DNA of 64,000 bases from Deltaproteobacteria bacterium HGW-Deltaproteobacteria-18 (GCA_002841885.1 PHBE01000002.1:62001-126000); one strand, 5' to 3'; positions 1 through 9,105 are shown, counted from the first letter of the stretch. Numbers and translations are program-made. The notes: generated by a model not told the origin, from the letters alone.

Positions 1-2
1 AA

Positions 3-1952
3 CTTGTGGCCCGCGACTTCCTGATCCACGAACGCCCCCAGGGCGTCATCAACGTCCTCGACGCCACCAGCCTGGAACGCAACCTGTACCTGACGGTGCA
101 GTTCCTTGAGATCGGCATTCCCGTGACCGTGGCCCTGAACATGGTCGACGCCCTGGAAGCCAAGGGCATGCGCATCGATTCGCAGCGTCTGGCCAGCCTC
201 ATGAACGTTCCTGTCGTGCGCACCGTGGCGCGCTCGGGCAAAGGCGTGCGCGAAGCCCTGGACGCGGCCATGAATCACCCGCAAAAATCCTGGCAGCCGC
301 TGCACATCTCCTACGGGCCGGACCTCGATCCCGTCCTTACAGAAATGACGGATCTGATAATCGCCCGGGATTTCATGACCCAGATCTACCCTCCGCGCTG
401 GCTGGCCCTCAAGTTTCTGGAAAACGACCTGGTCGTGCGGCAGCTTTTCGAGGCCGACTTCGAACTGCATCGCAGCATGCGCGACATGGCCGACGATGTC
501 GCCAGACACTGCGAAAAGACGCTCAAGACCCAGCCAGAATTCATAGTCGCCGACTACCGCTACGGCTACATCTCCTCCATCCTGCGCCAGGGCGTGCTGA
601 CCATCCAGCCCGACCTGCAGGGCCGCGCCGACCTGTCTGACAAGATCGACAGCGTCCTGACCCACCAGCTGGCTGGGCCGATCATCATGCTCGGCATCCT
701 CTACGGCCTCTTCAGCGTGACTTTCGCCATCGGCCAGATCCCCATGGGCTGGGTCGAATCCTTTTTCGAATGGCTCTCTTCCCTGGTCATGCACATGCCC
801 CCCGGGCTTGCCAGATCGCTTGTCGTGGACGGAATCATCGCCGGGGTTGGCGGAGTGCTGGGTTTTGTCCCGCTCATCCTGATCATGTTTCTCGGCATCA
901 CCTTTCTCGAGGATTCCGGATACATGGCCCGCATGGCCTACATGCTGGACCGGGTCTTTCGCATCTTCGGGCTGCACGGCAGTTCGGTGGTGCCCTTCAT
1001 CATCTCCGGAGGCATCCCCGGTGGCTGCGCCGTGCCCGGCGTCATGGCCGCGCGTACCCTCAGGAGTCCCAAGGAGAAGCTGGCCACGCTCCTGACCGCC
1101 CCCTTCATGGTCTGCGGCGCCAAAGTGCCCGTCTTCATACTGCTCGCAGCGGCCTTCTTTCCGGAGCACGGGGCCAGGGTAATGTTCCTGATCACGCTGG
1201 TCGGATGGGGCGCGGCCCTCGTGGTGGCCAAGTTGCTGCGCTCATCCGTCATTCGCGGACCATCCACCCCCTTCGTCATGGAGCTTCCGCCCTACCGCAT
1301 GCCCACGGCCATGGGCATGGTGCTGCACACCTGGGAGCGCGGCTGGCAGTACATCAAGAAGGCCGGCACGGTGATCCTGGCCATCTCGGTCCTGATCTGG
1401 GCGCTGATGACCTTCCCCGCCCTTTCCCCGGAATCGGCCGCTCCCATCGAATCCGGCATTCAGACTCTGGAACGGCGTCTGGCCACGGAGCCGGTGGAAG
1501 AAATCCGGCTGGCACTGCAAAACGACATTTCGGAGATGAACCTTAAGCTCAAGGAAGAGACCCTGGCCAATTCCCTGGCTGGTCGCCTGGGACGCGCCAT
1601 CGAACCTGTCACGACCCTGGCCGGATTCGACTGGCGAACCAATATCGCCCTTCTGGGAGGAATCGCGGCCAAGGAGGTCATCGTCTCCACCCTGGCCACG
1701 GCCCATGCCTTGAGCGCCGACGAGGTGCAGGCCTTCTCCGAACGCATTGCCAACGCTCCCGGATGGAACACCAGCGTGGCGGTGAGCCTCATGATCTTTG
1801 TGCTGCTTTATTCCCCATGCTTCGTGACTGTGGTCGCCATCGCCCGCGAAGCGTCGTGGGGATGGGCCGCTTTCAGCGTCTTCTTCAACACGGGCTTTGC
1901 ATTTACCCTTGCTGTGGCCACGTATCAGCTCGGCATGAGGATGGGTTGGTAA
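3..1952 (+). CDS. feoB: Ferrous iron transport protein B, 5'-truncated by the window edge
   Basis: Inner-membrane Fe(II) permease with an N-terminal G-protein domain. The frame is open to the left edge, so the first in-frame GTG at 6 is an internal codon and the P-loop (G1) and G2/G3 region lie outside the window. Visible are the conserved stretch VINVLDAT, the G4 motif NMVD, the G5-like SGKG, and then the membrane domain with the GGCAVPG and CGAKVP Gate motifs, the LGGIAAKEV segment and a final YSPCFVT helix region. About 649 residues remain. The stop codon (1950-1952) overlaps the feoA start by one base, so the two genes are co-translated. Family assignment is secure. Confidence 0.96.
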   Translation, partial: LVARDFLIHERPQGVINVLDATSLERNLYLTVQFLEIGIPVTVALNMVDALEAKGMRIDSQRLASLMNVPVVRTVARSGKGVREALDAAMNHPQKSWQPLHISYGPDLDPVLTEMTDLIIARDFMTQIYPPRWLALKFLENDLVVRQLFEADFELHRSMRDMADDVARHCEKTLKTQPEFIVADYRYGYISSILRQGVLTIQPDLQGRADLSDKIDSVLTHQLAGPIIMLGILYGLFSVTFAIGQIPMGWVESFFEWLSSLVMHMPPGLARSLVVDGIIAGVGGVLGFVPLILIMFLGITFLEDSGYMARMAYMLDRVFRIFGLHGSSVVPFIISGGIPGGCAVPGVMAARTLRSPKEKLATLLTAPFMVCGAKVPVFILLAAAFFPEHGARVMFLITLVGWGAALVVAKLLRSSVIRGPSTPFVMELPPYRMPTAMGMVLHTWERGWQYIKKAGTVILAISVLIWALMTFPALSPESAAPIESGIQTLERRLATEPVEEIRLALQNDISEMNLKLKEETLANSLAGRLGRAIEPVTTLAGFDWRTNIALLGGIAAKEVIVSTLATAHALSADEVQAFSERIANAPGWNTSVAVSLMIFVLLYSPCFVTVVAIAREASWGWAAFSVFFNTGFAFTLAVATYQLGMRMGW

Positions 1953-2206
1953 TGTTTTTCTGCAAACTCAAAGATACGGCAAACGGGGTCCGCACCCTGT
2001 GCGACCTCAAGGACGGCGAAAAGGCGGTGGTTCGCTGCCTGGCCAAATCCCAGGGCTGCCACCTCAGCAAGCTCGCAGCCATGGGCATCACTCCGGGCAC
2101 GCAGGTCGAGATGATCTCCAACTCCAGCGGCCCCCTGATGGTGCTGGTCCGTTCGTCGCGCCTGTGTCTGTGCCGAAGTCTGGGCAAGTCCGTCGTGGTG
2201 GAATGA
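1952..2206 (+). CDS. feoA: FeoA family ferrous iron transport accessory protein
   Basis: An 84-residue SH3-like protein that assists the FeoB permease. It carries the typical FeoA pattern: a conserved KLAAMGITPGTQVEM core followed by a basic and hydrophobic C-terminal strand. The ATG at 1952 shares its A with the feoB stop codon, and its own TGA overlaps the ATG of the next gene at 2203, so it lies in a tightly packed operon. The order feoB then feoA is reversed relative to Escherichia coli. N-terminal cysteines (C4, C17) and further cysteines in the C-terminal strand are visible; their role is unknown. Confidence 0.93.
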   Translation: MFFCKLKDTANGVRTLCDLKDGEKAVVRCLAKSQGCHLSKLAAMGITPGTQVEMISNSSGPLMVLVRSSRLCLCRSLGKSVVVE

Positions 2207-2904
2207 AGATCTCCGTCGTCATCCCGGTCTACCGTGAAAAAGGCATTTCGGCCTTGCTTGACGACCTCCTGCGACGGATTGAAAGTGACCGGACTAGCGG
2301 CGAATGCGAAATCGCGGTCGTCGACGGAGCGCCCGAAGCCGACACCCTGACCCGCATAGGCGAAAAGCCCGTGTCGCGCCTGTCTTCTCCGCCCGGCCGA
2401 GGGGTGCAGCTCAACTGCGGTGCCCAGGCCACAGGAGGCGATGTCCTGCTTTTTCTGCATGCCGACACCATCCTGCCCGAAAATGCCTTCAGACTCATCC
2501 GCTCGGCCCTGCACGACACGAATATCGCAGGCGGAGCCTTCAGCCTGAGCTACGAACCCCGCACTCCGGGACTGTCCTTCATCACCGCTCTGGCCAACCT
2601 GCGCTCAAGGCGCACCCGCGTGCCCTACGGAGACCAGGCCATCTTTGTGCGCCGCCAGGTTTTCGAGGAATTGAACGGATTCTTGCCCATCCCCATCATG
2701 GAGGACCTCGAATTCATGACCCGCCTGCGCAAAGAAGGTCACAGAATCCGCATCCTGGTCATGCCCGTGCGCACCTCTGCCCGACGCCAGCTGCATGAGG
2801 GCATTTTACGCTGCACCCTGCGCAATCTCTGCCTGCGTCTGCTCTACCACTGCGGAATACCGCCAAGAATCCTGGCCGGTCTGTATCGCAGGCACGGGAG
2901 CTGA
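2203..2904 (+). CDS. GT2-fold glycosyltransferase, TIGR04283 type (rSAM/selenodomain-associated transferase 2)
   Basis: A 233-residue GT-A type glycosyltransferase. It opens with the family signature MKISVVIPVYRE, followed by the VVDGAP segment and the Asp-containing LFLHADT motif that normally binds the metal and nucleotide sugar. The ED of IMEDLEF matches the catalytic base position. The ATG overlaps the feoA stop (ATGA). It is immediately followed by the partner family TIGR04282 at 2908. These two families usually accompany a radical SAM/selenodomain protein or arsenosugar-type genes, but no such partner is seen in this window. The substrate is unknown. Confidence 0.85.
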   Translation: MKISVVIPVYREKGISALLDDLLRRIESDRTSGECEIAVVDGAPEADTLTRIGEKPVSRLSSPPGRGVQLNCGAQATGGDVLLFLHADTILPENAFRLIRSALHDTNIAGGAFSLSYEPRTPGLSFITALANLRSRRTRVPYGDQAIFVRRQVFEELNGFLPIPIMEDLEFMTRLRKEGHRIRILVMPVRTSARRQLHEGILRCTLRNLCLRLLYHCGIPPRILAGLYRRHGS

Positions 2905-2907
2905 GCC

Positions 2908-3570
2908 ATGCGCGTGCTCGTCTTCACCAAATACCCGCAGCCCGGCATGGTCAAAACCAGACTGGGACAGACAGTGGGCCCAATGCTCGCGGCGAGCCTG
3001 CAAGAGGCCTTCCTCCACGATGAACTGCACATGCTGGCCAACCTTGGGGCCGAAGTAACCCTGTGCTGCGATCCCTTTCGTCCCCTGACCGACTATGAGC
3101 GGCTCTTTGGCCCAAATTTCAGGTACATGGTGCAAGAAGGCGCGGATCTTGGAGAGCGCATGCTCAACGCCCTGCACGCGGCACTGCCGGAGAGCCACGG
3201 CACGGTGCTCATCGGCAGCGACCTGCCCGACCTGCCCGAGGCGCACCTGAAGGAGGCCTTTGCGGCCCTGAATGCCGCCCAGATCTGCCTTGGGCCCGCC
3301 ACTGACGGCGGGTTCTACCTCCTGGGCCTGAGCGAACCGCTGCCTCCGGACATTTTCAAGGGAGTCGTCTGGGGAGGCCCGCAGGTCTTGAAAACGACCC
3401 TGGCCAACTGCGCCTCCAAAGGCCTGACCCATCGCCTCCTGCCGCCCTGGCCGGATGTGGACACCGCCGAAGACCTGGCCGCCTATGCCGTCCGCAACCA
3501 GGACAAAAATACCCGCTCCATGGACCTCATCCGCGGTCTTGGGCTGATGGAGGAAGCATGGAAGCCCTGA
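2908..3570 (+). CDS. TIGR04282/DUF2064 glycosyltransferase (rSAM/selenodomain-associated transferase 1)
   Basis: A 220-residue nucleotidyl/glycosyl-transferase-like protein. The start MRVLVFTKYPQPGMVKTRLG matches the family's Lys/Arg-containing nucleotide-binding signature. GSDLPDLP is the conserved metal-binding DxP segment, and GPATDGGFYLLG is the strongly conserved central motif. The C-terminal DVDTAEDL is also typical. It starts 3 bases after the preceding glycosyltransferase and its end overlaps the next gene by 13 bases, so the three genes form one transcription unit behind feoBA. The family is linked to arsenosugar biosynthesis in some bacteria; whether that applies here cannot be told. 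Confidence 0.87.
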   Translation: MRVLVFTKYPQPGMVKTRLGQTVGPMLAASLQEAFLHDELHMLANLGAEVTLCCDPFRPLTDYERLFGPNFRYMVQEGADLGERMLNALHAALPESHGTVLIGSDLPDLPEAHLKEAFAALNAAQICLGPATDGGFYLLGLSEPLPPDIFKGVVWGGPQVLKTTLANCASKGLTHRLLPPWPDVDTAEDLAAYAVRNQDKNTRSMDLIRGLGLMEEAWKP

Positions 3571-4514
3571 TCCGCTCCTTTCTGGTCGAACACGAATGGG
3601 TGTGGGACACGCCCAAAGTCAGCTTTCTGGCTGCCGGTGAATACAATCAGAATTTTCTGGTGCACTGCGGGGACACACGCCTCGTCTTTCGCATCAACCA
3701 TGGCAGTCAGCTCGGCCTGGATGATCAGATAGGATATGAATTCAGTGTATTGCGATGCGTCGAACCATCCGGAGTGACTCCGCGCCCCCTGCGAGTCCAC
3801 CCGGACCACCAGCCCTTCGGTGGCGGGGTGATGCTCATGCAGTATTTGCCGGGCGAAGCGCTGGTCTACGAACGCGATCTGGAACGCGCGGCAGGCATCT
3901 TCGCCCGTATTCACGCCCTGCCGCCCTGCCCGGAACTGCTGCTCCAGGATGATCCCATCGCGGCCATCGCCTCGGAGAGCCTTGCGCTCATAAACCGCTA
4001 TCCCGATCACGCCCTGAGGCGGCAGCGCGCCAGCCTGCTCGACTATCACCGGCACATCGTGCGCCTGGGCGAGGACAGCCGCGCTCTCTTCGCGGCCGAT
4101 CGGCTCTGCGTGGTCAACACGGAAGTCAACTCGGGAAATTTCCTGATCTCCCCGGAAAGCGCATTTCTGGTGGACTGGGAAAAGGCCGTGGTCTCCAGCC
4201 GGCATCAGGATCTCGGTCATTTCCTGGCACCCACGACCACCCTGTGGAAAACCGAGACGCTCTTCAGCCAGGAACAAAAGAACGATTTCCTGAAGGCCTA
4301 TCACCGCCTCCTGCCTGATCCTCCCGCACTGGAAGAGATCGTGCACCTGAGCCGGATCATGGAGCAGGTCATCGTACTGCGCGGCCTGTCCTGGTGCTTC
4401 ATGGCGCACCACGAGTACACTCACGCCGCCAAGCCCCTGACCGATGCCCGAACCCGGAAAAAGATCGAACTCTACATGCGCGACCTCGATCGAATCATCG
4501 TCTCCGCTCCCTGA
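3558..4514 (+). CDS. APH/choline-kinase-fold phosphotransferase with altered catalytic loop
   Basis: A 318-residue protein of the aminoglycoside phosphotransferase fold. An N-lobe with AAGEYNQNFLV resembles the nucleotide loop, and LVFRINHG carries the equivalent of the ATP-binding lysine strand. The usual Brenner motif HGDxxxxN is replaced by N187-T188-E189...N194, so a Glu sits where the catalytic Asp is expected. The metal-binding LVDWE (D206) is intact. It overlaps the upstream glycosyltransferase by 13 bases, which suggests that it phosphorylates a sugar or alcohol in the same pathway (inference). It is not a credible antibiotic resistance gene. Confidence 0.8.
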   Translation: MEALIRSFLVEHEWVWDTPKVSFLAAGEYNQNFLVHCGDTRLVFRINHGSQLGLDDQIGYEFSVLRCVEPSGVTPRPLRVHPDHQPFGGGVMLMQYLPGEALVYERDLERAAGIFARIHALPPCPELLLQDDPIAAIASESLALINRYPDHALRRQRASLLDYHRHIVRLGEDSRALFAADRLCVVNTEVNSGNFLISPESAFLVDWEKAVVSSRHQDLGHFLAPTTTLWKTETLFSQEQKNDFLKAYHRLLPDPPALEEIVHLSRIMEQVIVLRGLSWCFMAHHEYTHAAKPLTDARTRKKIELYMRDLDRIIVSAP

Positions 4515-4640
4515 ACCGATCCAGATAGCCGGACCCCTGTGTGACGAACAACTTGTCATCAGGCCGACTTTGACGCATTGTCCTACGACGGCTTCAAAGC
4601 CGACTCGATTACTCTTCATGAACATGCAAAGGATGCCTTC

Positions 4641-4982
4641 ATGTCCCGTGATTCCTTCAAAACAGTCTATTCCACGGAAAAACCGGCCTGCCGCAAATGC
4701 GGACGGGTGGAATGCAGCTGCGGCCAAACCCGGCCCATGGCCCAGGGGCCGATACGGGTCGGCAGGGAAACAAAAGGACGCAAGGGCGCAGGAGTCACGG
4801 TCGTGACGGGGCTTGCCCTGCCCGAAGCAGAGCTTAAGGCGCTACTTTCCGACTGCAAAAAACGTCTGGGATGCGGCGGCACGCTGCGGGACAACACCCT
4901 GGAATTCCAGGGAGAACACCGCGACACCCTGCTGACCTTTTTGAAAGACCGCGGCATCACCGCCAAAAAGTCGGGGAGCTGA
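4641..4982 (+). CDS. yciH: SUI1/eIF1-like translation factor (YciH family)
   Basis: A 113-residue protein with the SUI1 fold. It has a short N-terminal zinc-finger-like stretch CRKCGRVECSC, then the basic loop TKGRKGAGVTVVTGL and the KKRLGCGGTLRDN segment characteristic of bacterial YciH and eukaryotic eIF1. The ATG at 4641 was chosen because an AAAGGA lies seven bases upstream; an in-frame start at 4578 lacks this. The stop overlaps the start of the next gene by one base. Its role in bacteria is thought to be stringency of translation initiation; target transcripts are unknown. Confidence 0.88.
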   Translation: MSRDSFKTVYSTEKPACRKCGRVECSCGQTRPMAQGPIRVGRETKGRKGAGVTVVTGLALPEAELKALLSDCKKRLGCGGTLRDNTLEFQGEHRDTLLTFLKDRGITAKKSGS

Positions 4983-7900
4983 TGACAGCGAGCATCTCCC
5001 TGCAGCGTCAGCTCGACCATTTGAACCGCGCACAGCGGCACGCGGGCATTGGCTCCTTCGAACACGATCTGGACACCGGCGCGACCTTCTGGTCCGATGA
5101 ACAGTACTGTCTGCTCGGGTTCAAACCGGGCACGGTCACTCCATCCCTGGACATGTTCCTGAACCTCCTTGAATCCGGCAGCCGGGCCCGCTTCCTGCGC
5201 AAGGTCAGCGTCTGTTTCGCCAAAAGAATCGAACTGCGTACCGAACTGCGCTACACTCCAAACAACGGCTCGCCGCGCATAGCCCAGATCCGCGCCGAAT
5301 TCGAACCCGACGGGAACGGTCAGCTGCGCACCATCCGGGGCACCTTTCAGGACGTGACCGCCCGCAAGGCCGTGCAGTCCGCGCTGCGCCAGAGCGAATC
5401 GCGCTACCGCTCAATTTTTGAAAACGCCCTGGAAGGAATCTACCAGACCACACCTGGAGGCATCTTTCTGAGCGTGAACGCCTCCATGGCCAAAATCCTG
5501 CGCTACGACGACCCCGCCGACCTGATGGCATGCATCAAAGACATCGGCCGCGATCTCTACGCCGATCCCGCCGACCGCAAGCGCTACATGGAACTTCTGG
5601 AAGAGCATATCCGGGTCATGGGCTTCGAGACCCAGGTGCGGCGCAAGGACGGCAGCCTGATCTGGGTGACCCTCAACTCCACCCTGATCCGGGATGCCAG
5701 CACCGGCCGCACCTGCCTGATCGGCACCATGGAAGACATCAACACGCGCAAGCGTTACGAACTGTCGCTGATCGAATCGGACCAGCGCTTTCGGAACCTG
5801 TTGCAACAGATTAGCTGCATCGCGGTCTCGCTCGACAATCAAGGCCGGATCATCTTCTCCAATCCCTTTCTGCAGCAACTGACGGGATGGAGCGAAGCGG
5901 AACTGGAGGGCCGGAACTGGTTCGAGGTCTTCATCCCCGCCGACCAGCACGAGGCCATGGCCGGCATCCTCAAGGACATGCACGGGCCTGAAGGAACGGA
6001 CTCGGAAATCCTGACCCGCCTGGGTGCGCGCCGCCTCATCCGCTGGAACACTGTGCCCGACATCAACGTCCAGGGCGAGATCACGGGCGTGACCTGCATG
6101 GGCGTGGACATCACCGCGATCAAAATGGCCCGGGACACCCTGAGCAAAAGCGCGCTGCTGCACTCCATGCGGCTGCGCATTGACGACGCGGCCCATTCAA
6201 CCTCGGATTTTGCAAGCCTGATGCGCACTGTGCATGAAATCCTGGGCGAAACCATCGACGTCAAAAATCTGATCACGGCCATCATCAACAGGGACAAGAA
6301 CTCCCTGGAATTTCCCTATTGGGTAGATGAAATGACAGATGTCAGCGAGGCGGCACCGCGCATCGACAATCTGAACGACCCTGAGAACCGTCGCCTGACC
6401 CTGGAACTGCTGCGCGGCAACATCCCCAACATCCTGAGCGCCACCGACATGACCGCCCTGGCCAGGACCGGAAAAATCCGGCTGGTGGGCGTTATTCCCC
6501 AAAGCTGGATGGGCGTGCCGTTGAAAGTGCGCGGCACGGTCATCGGCGCCCTAATCGTACAGAACTACACGACCCCAAATCAGTACACCAGAGATGACCT
6601 GGACATCCTGCTCGAAGTCTCCGAACAGATCGCCCTGGCCATCGAACGCCAGCGCCACGACGAACTCTCCCAGACCGCCGAGGAGATTTTTCACGACATC
6701 CCGTCCGGCCTTTTCATCTACAAATATCTCGAGCCCGACCAACTGGTCCTGGAAACCGCCAATCCGGCCGCCCTGCGCCTCATCCACATGCGTCTCGAAG
6801 AGGCCCGGGGCATGCTCTTCACGGACCTCTGGCCGCGCGGCACCCTGCTTGAGAGCTATTTGCGCTGTCTGCGCACAAAAATGCATTTCGACAAGGAAGC
6901 GCATCTTTACGAAGACGACCGCACCCGGGGCTATTTCCGCATCCACGCCTTTGCCCTGCCTGGAGAAAAACTGGCCGTGGCCTTCGAGGATGTCACCGAA
7001 CGCGAACTCGTCCAGCAGGCCCTCATCCGTGCCAAGGAGACCGCCGAATCAGCCAACAGGGCCAAAAGCGAATTCCTGGCCAACATAAGCCATGAGGTGC
7101 GCACGCCCCTGAACGGAATCATGGGCATGCTGCAACTGGCCATGAAGACCGAGGCGTCGCCTGAGCTTGCGGAATACATGCGCACGGCCCTGGCATCATC
7201 TCGCAACCTTTTACGGGTTCTGAACGACGTACTCGACTTCACCAAAGTCGATGCAGGAAAAATGGAACTTCTGGAACGGGAATTCGATCTGGATGAACTG
7301 CTGAGCCAGGCCGTGAACTTTTTCAAGGCCCTGGCCATGGACAAGAAAATCAGCCTCAGGCTTTCTGCACCGCCCAATCTGGGAAGATTTGTCGGTGATG
7401 AAGGACGTCTGCGCCAGATTCTCTTCAACCTGATGGGCAACGCCCTCAAGTTCACCGACGCGGGCAGCGTGACCCTTGAAGCCTGGCCCGTGGGAGAGCA
7501 GGGCGGAAAAACACGCATCCTGTTCACAGTGCAGGACATGGGGATAGGCATCCCGACGGACAAGCTGGATTATGTCTTCGAATCCTTCACCCAGGTCGAT
7601 GGAACCTATTCGCGGCGCTATCAGGGGACCGGCCTTGGCCTGCCCATAGTCAAGCGGCTGGCGACCCTCATGGGTGGCAACATCTCGGTGGAGAGCATGG
7701 AAGGCAAGGGCACGACCATCTTTTTCGTCATCCCCCTGCGCGCAGCCCCGGCGCTCAGAAAGCCCGCCCCGGCGCAGCCAGAGCCTCTCGTCACCGACGT
7801 CGGGCCGCTTCGCATCCTGCTGGTGGAGGACGACATGGTGAACATGACCATGGCCAAGCGCATGCTCGAAAAACTGGGTCACAGCGTCATCTGCGCCCAC

Positions 7901-8176
7901 AACGGCCTTGAAGCCCTGGAATGCCTTCATGCTCCGGGCATTGATCTGGTGCTCATGGACATCCAGATGCCGGAAATGGACGGGATCGAGGCCACGCAAA
8001 TCATCCGAAGCGACCCCCATTTCACCCACTACGCCCGGATTCCCATCATCGCCCTGACCGCCCACGCCATGGCCAGTGACGAGGAAAGATTCCTGTCATG
8101 CGGCATGGACGCCTATCTCTCCAAGCCCTTCGACCACGTCCGCCTGCAGGAGCAGATGTACCGCTTTTTCGGCTGA
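4982..8176 (+). CDS. Hybrid sensor histidine kinase with PAS, GAF, HisKA, HATPase and receiver domains
   Basis: A 1064-residue predicted cytoplasmic sensor with no membrane segment. In order: a PAS fold (about 15-135), a PAS with YRSIFENALEGIYQTTPGG (about 140-265), a PAS with RFRNLLQQISCIAVSLD (about 270-395), a GAF domain (about 425-580), another PAS-like region (about 595-705), HisKA with phospho-acceptor His704 in SHEVRTPLNG, HATPase_c with N, G1 (MGIGIP) and G2 (GTGLGLP) boxes, and a C-terminal receiver with acidic pocket VEDD and phospho-acceptor Asp993 in LMDIQMPEMDG. The start ATG at 4982 has GGGGAG upstream and overlaps the yciH stop. The multiple PAS/GAF units suggest sensing of intracellular ligands or redox state. 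Its output partner is not adjacent. Confidence 0.9.
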   Translation: MTASISLQRQLDHLNRAQRHAGIGSFEHDLDTGATFWSDEQYCLLGFKPGTVTPSLDMFLNLLESGSRARFLRKVSVCFAKRIELRTELRYTPNNGSPRIAQIRAEFEPDGNGQLRTIRGTFQDVTARKAVQSALRQSESRYRSIFENALEGIYQTTPGGIFLSVNASMAKILRYDDPADLMACIKDIGRDLYADPADRKRYMELLEEHIRVMGFETQVRRKDGSLIWVTLNSTLIRDASTGRTCLIGTMEDINTRKRYELSLIESDQRFRNLLQQISCIAVSLDNQGRIIFSNPFLQQLTGWSEAELEGRNWFEVFIPADQHEAMAGILKDMHGPEGTDSEILTRLGARRLIRWNTVPDINVQGEITGVTCMGVDITAIKMARDTLSKSALLHSMRLRIDDAAHSTSDFASLMRTVHEILGETIDVKNLITAIINRDKNSLEFPYWVDEMTDVSEAAPRIDNLNDPENRRLTLELLRGNIPNILSATDMTALARTGKIRLVGVIPQSWMGVPLKVRGTVIGALIVQNYTTPNQYTRDDLDILLEVSEQIALAIERQRHDELSQTAEEIFHDIPSGLFIYKYLEPDQLVLETANPAALRLIHMRLEEARGMLFTDLWPRGTLLESYLRCLRTKMHFDKEAHLYEDDRTRGYFRIHAFALPGEKLAVAFEDVTERELVQQALIRAKETAESANRAKSEFLANISHEVRTPLNGIMGMLQLAMKTEASPELAEYMRTALASSRNLLRVLNDVLDFTKVDAGKMELLEREFDLDELLSQAVNFFKALAMDKKISLRLSAPPNLGRFVGDEGRLRQILFNLMGNALKFTDAGSVTLEAWPVGEQGGKTRILFTVQDMGIGIPTDKLDYVFESFTQVDGTYSRRYQGTGLGLPIVKRLATLMGGNISVESMEGKGTTIFFVIPLRAAPALRKPAPAQPEPLVTDVGPLRILLVEDDMVNMTMAKRMLEKLGHSVICAHNGLEALECLHAPGIDLVLMDIQMPEMDGIEATQIIRSDPHFTHYARIPIIALTAHAMASDEERFLSCGMDAYLSKPFDHVRLQEQMYRFFG

Positions 8177-8293
8177 CCGCTCTTGCCGACGGGAAAGAAG
8201 GGAGGCGAGGACACAGGTCCTTGCCGTTAACGGTCGCGGGTTTGGCTATGACGAACTAAAAGCGCTCCGCTCGAAACGACACACAGGGCTCAA

Positions 8294-8332
8294 CGTCATT
8301 GCGAGGAGTCTTGGACGCGGCAAGCCATTTCT
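8294..8332 (+). repeat. Dispersed palindrome-type repeat (CGTCATTGCGAGGAG... family)
   Basis: The segment begins CGTCATTGCGAGGAG and continues through GACGCGGCAAGCCA. It matches in form a short extragenic repeat that I know from many proteobacterial genomes (CGTCATTGCGAGGAGCGAAGCGACGCGGCAATC type). It sits in the 235-base gap between the histidine kinase and the greA terminator, where no gene is evident. Only one copy is seen in this window. Confidence 0.55.
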
Positions 8333-8355
8333 GTAACACGCACATGACCGGCCAC

Positions 8356-8390
8356 AAAAAAAGCCTCCGCAGGATATCCCGCGGAGGCCA
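8356..8390 (-). terminator. Intrinsic terminator of greA
   Basis: A perfect 8-bp stem GCCTCCGC/GCGGAGGC (8363-8370 and 8381-8388) is followed on the minus strand by a run of seven T (8362-8356). It lies 21 bases past the greA stop codon. Confidence 0.9.
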
Positions 8391-8411
8391 ATCATTTCGG
8401 TATCCTTGCGG

Positions 8412-8900
8412 CTATCTCAGTCCGGCCGTGCCGTTGAAGCTGACGGAGATGACTTCATAGTCCACGCGTCCTTTCGGGACCTGCACGGAAATTTCATCGC
8501 CTTCCTGCTTGCCGAGCAATGCGCGTCCCACCGGAGACTCGATGGAGATGGTGCCCTTGGTGTGATCGGCCTCGTCGGGGCCGAGCAGGGTGTAGGTCTT
8601 GCGCTCTTCGGTCTCCAGATCCTCGACGGTCACCGTGGCTCCGAAAACCGCACGGTCGCTCTGCAGCGTATTGATGTCGATGACTTCAAAACGTATCATG
8701 CGCGATTCGATGTGGCTGATCCTGGCTTCCAGCATGCCCTGGCGTTCACGGGCAGCGTCGTAACCCGCGTTCTCGCGCAGGTCGCCCTCTTCCCGGGCTT
8801 CCTTGATGGCCTGGATAATGGCCGGGCGCTCTTTCTTGAGGTCTTCCAGTTCCTTTTCCAAACGCTTGAAGCCTTCGACTGAAATGGGAATCCTGTTCAT
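8412..8900 (-). CDS. greA: Transcription elongation factor GreA
   Basis: A 162-residue factor that rescues backtracked RNA polymerase by stimulating transcript cleavage. The N-terminal coiled coil contains the tip acidic residues in EAREEGDLRENAGYDAARERQ, and the C-terminal FKBP-like domain has YTLLGPDEAD and SPVGRALLGKQEGD. The third of three tandem ATG-like codons (8900) is preferred because AAGGA lies about five bases upstream; ATG at 8903 or 8906 would add one or two Met. A longer upstream in-frame extension is not supported. It is monocistronic: ilvN upstream ends in its own terminator and greA has one downstream. Confidence 0.95.
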   Translation of the reverse strand: MNRIPISVEGFKRLEKELEDLKKERPAIIQAIKEAREEGDLRENAGYDAARERQGMLEARISHIESRMIRFEVIDINTLQSDRAVFGATVTVEDLETEERKTYTLLGPDEADHTKGTISIESPVGRALLGKQEGDEISVQVPKGRVDYEVISVSFNGTAGLR

Positions 8901-8937
8901 CATCATCCTTTGTGTGCAAAAATAGCATTGAGCCAAT

Positions 8938-8984
8938 AAAAAAAAAGATGCTTTGCCCACCAATTGGCTTGTGGCAGGCAAAGC
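8938..8984 (-). terminator. Intrinsic terminator of the ilvBN operon
   Basis: On the minus strand a GCTTTGCC...GGGCAAAGC hairpin with additional CCAC/GTGG pairing (arms 8950-8960 and 8971-8984) is followed by ATC and a run of nine T (8946-8938). It separates ilvN from greA. Confidence 0.85.
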
Positions 8985-9105
8985 GAAAGCAACATTTTCA
9001 AAAGCAAACCAGAATCCTGACTAGTTCATCCACGGGTGCGGGTCAAGGGGCTTGGCAAACCATTCCGGCATCGCGGCGCGGCATGGGGCCGCGAGGCCGG
9101 ACTTT

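Noticed and set aside
6-8. GTG as the start of feoB
   Set aside because: The G-domain P-loop is missing and the frame is open to the window edge, so the gene begins outside the window.
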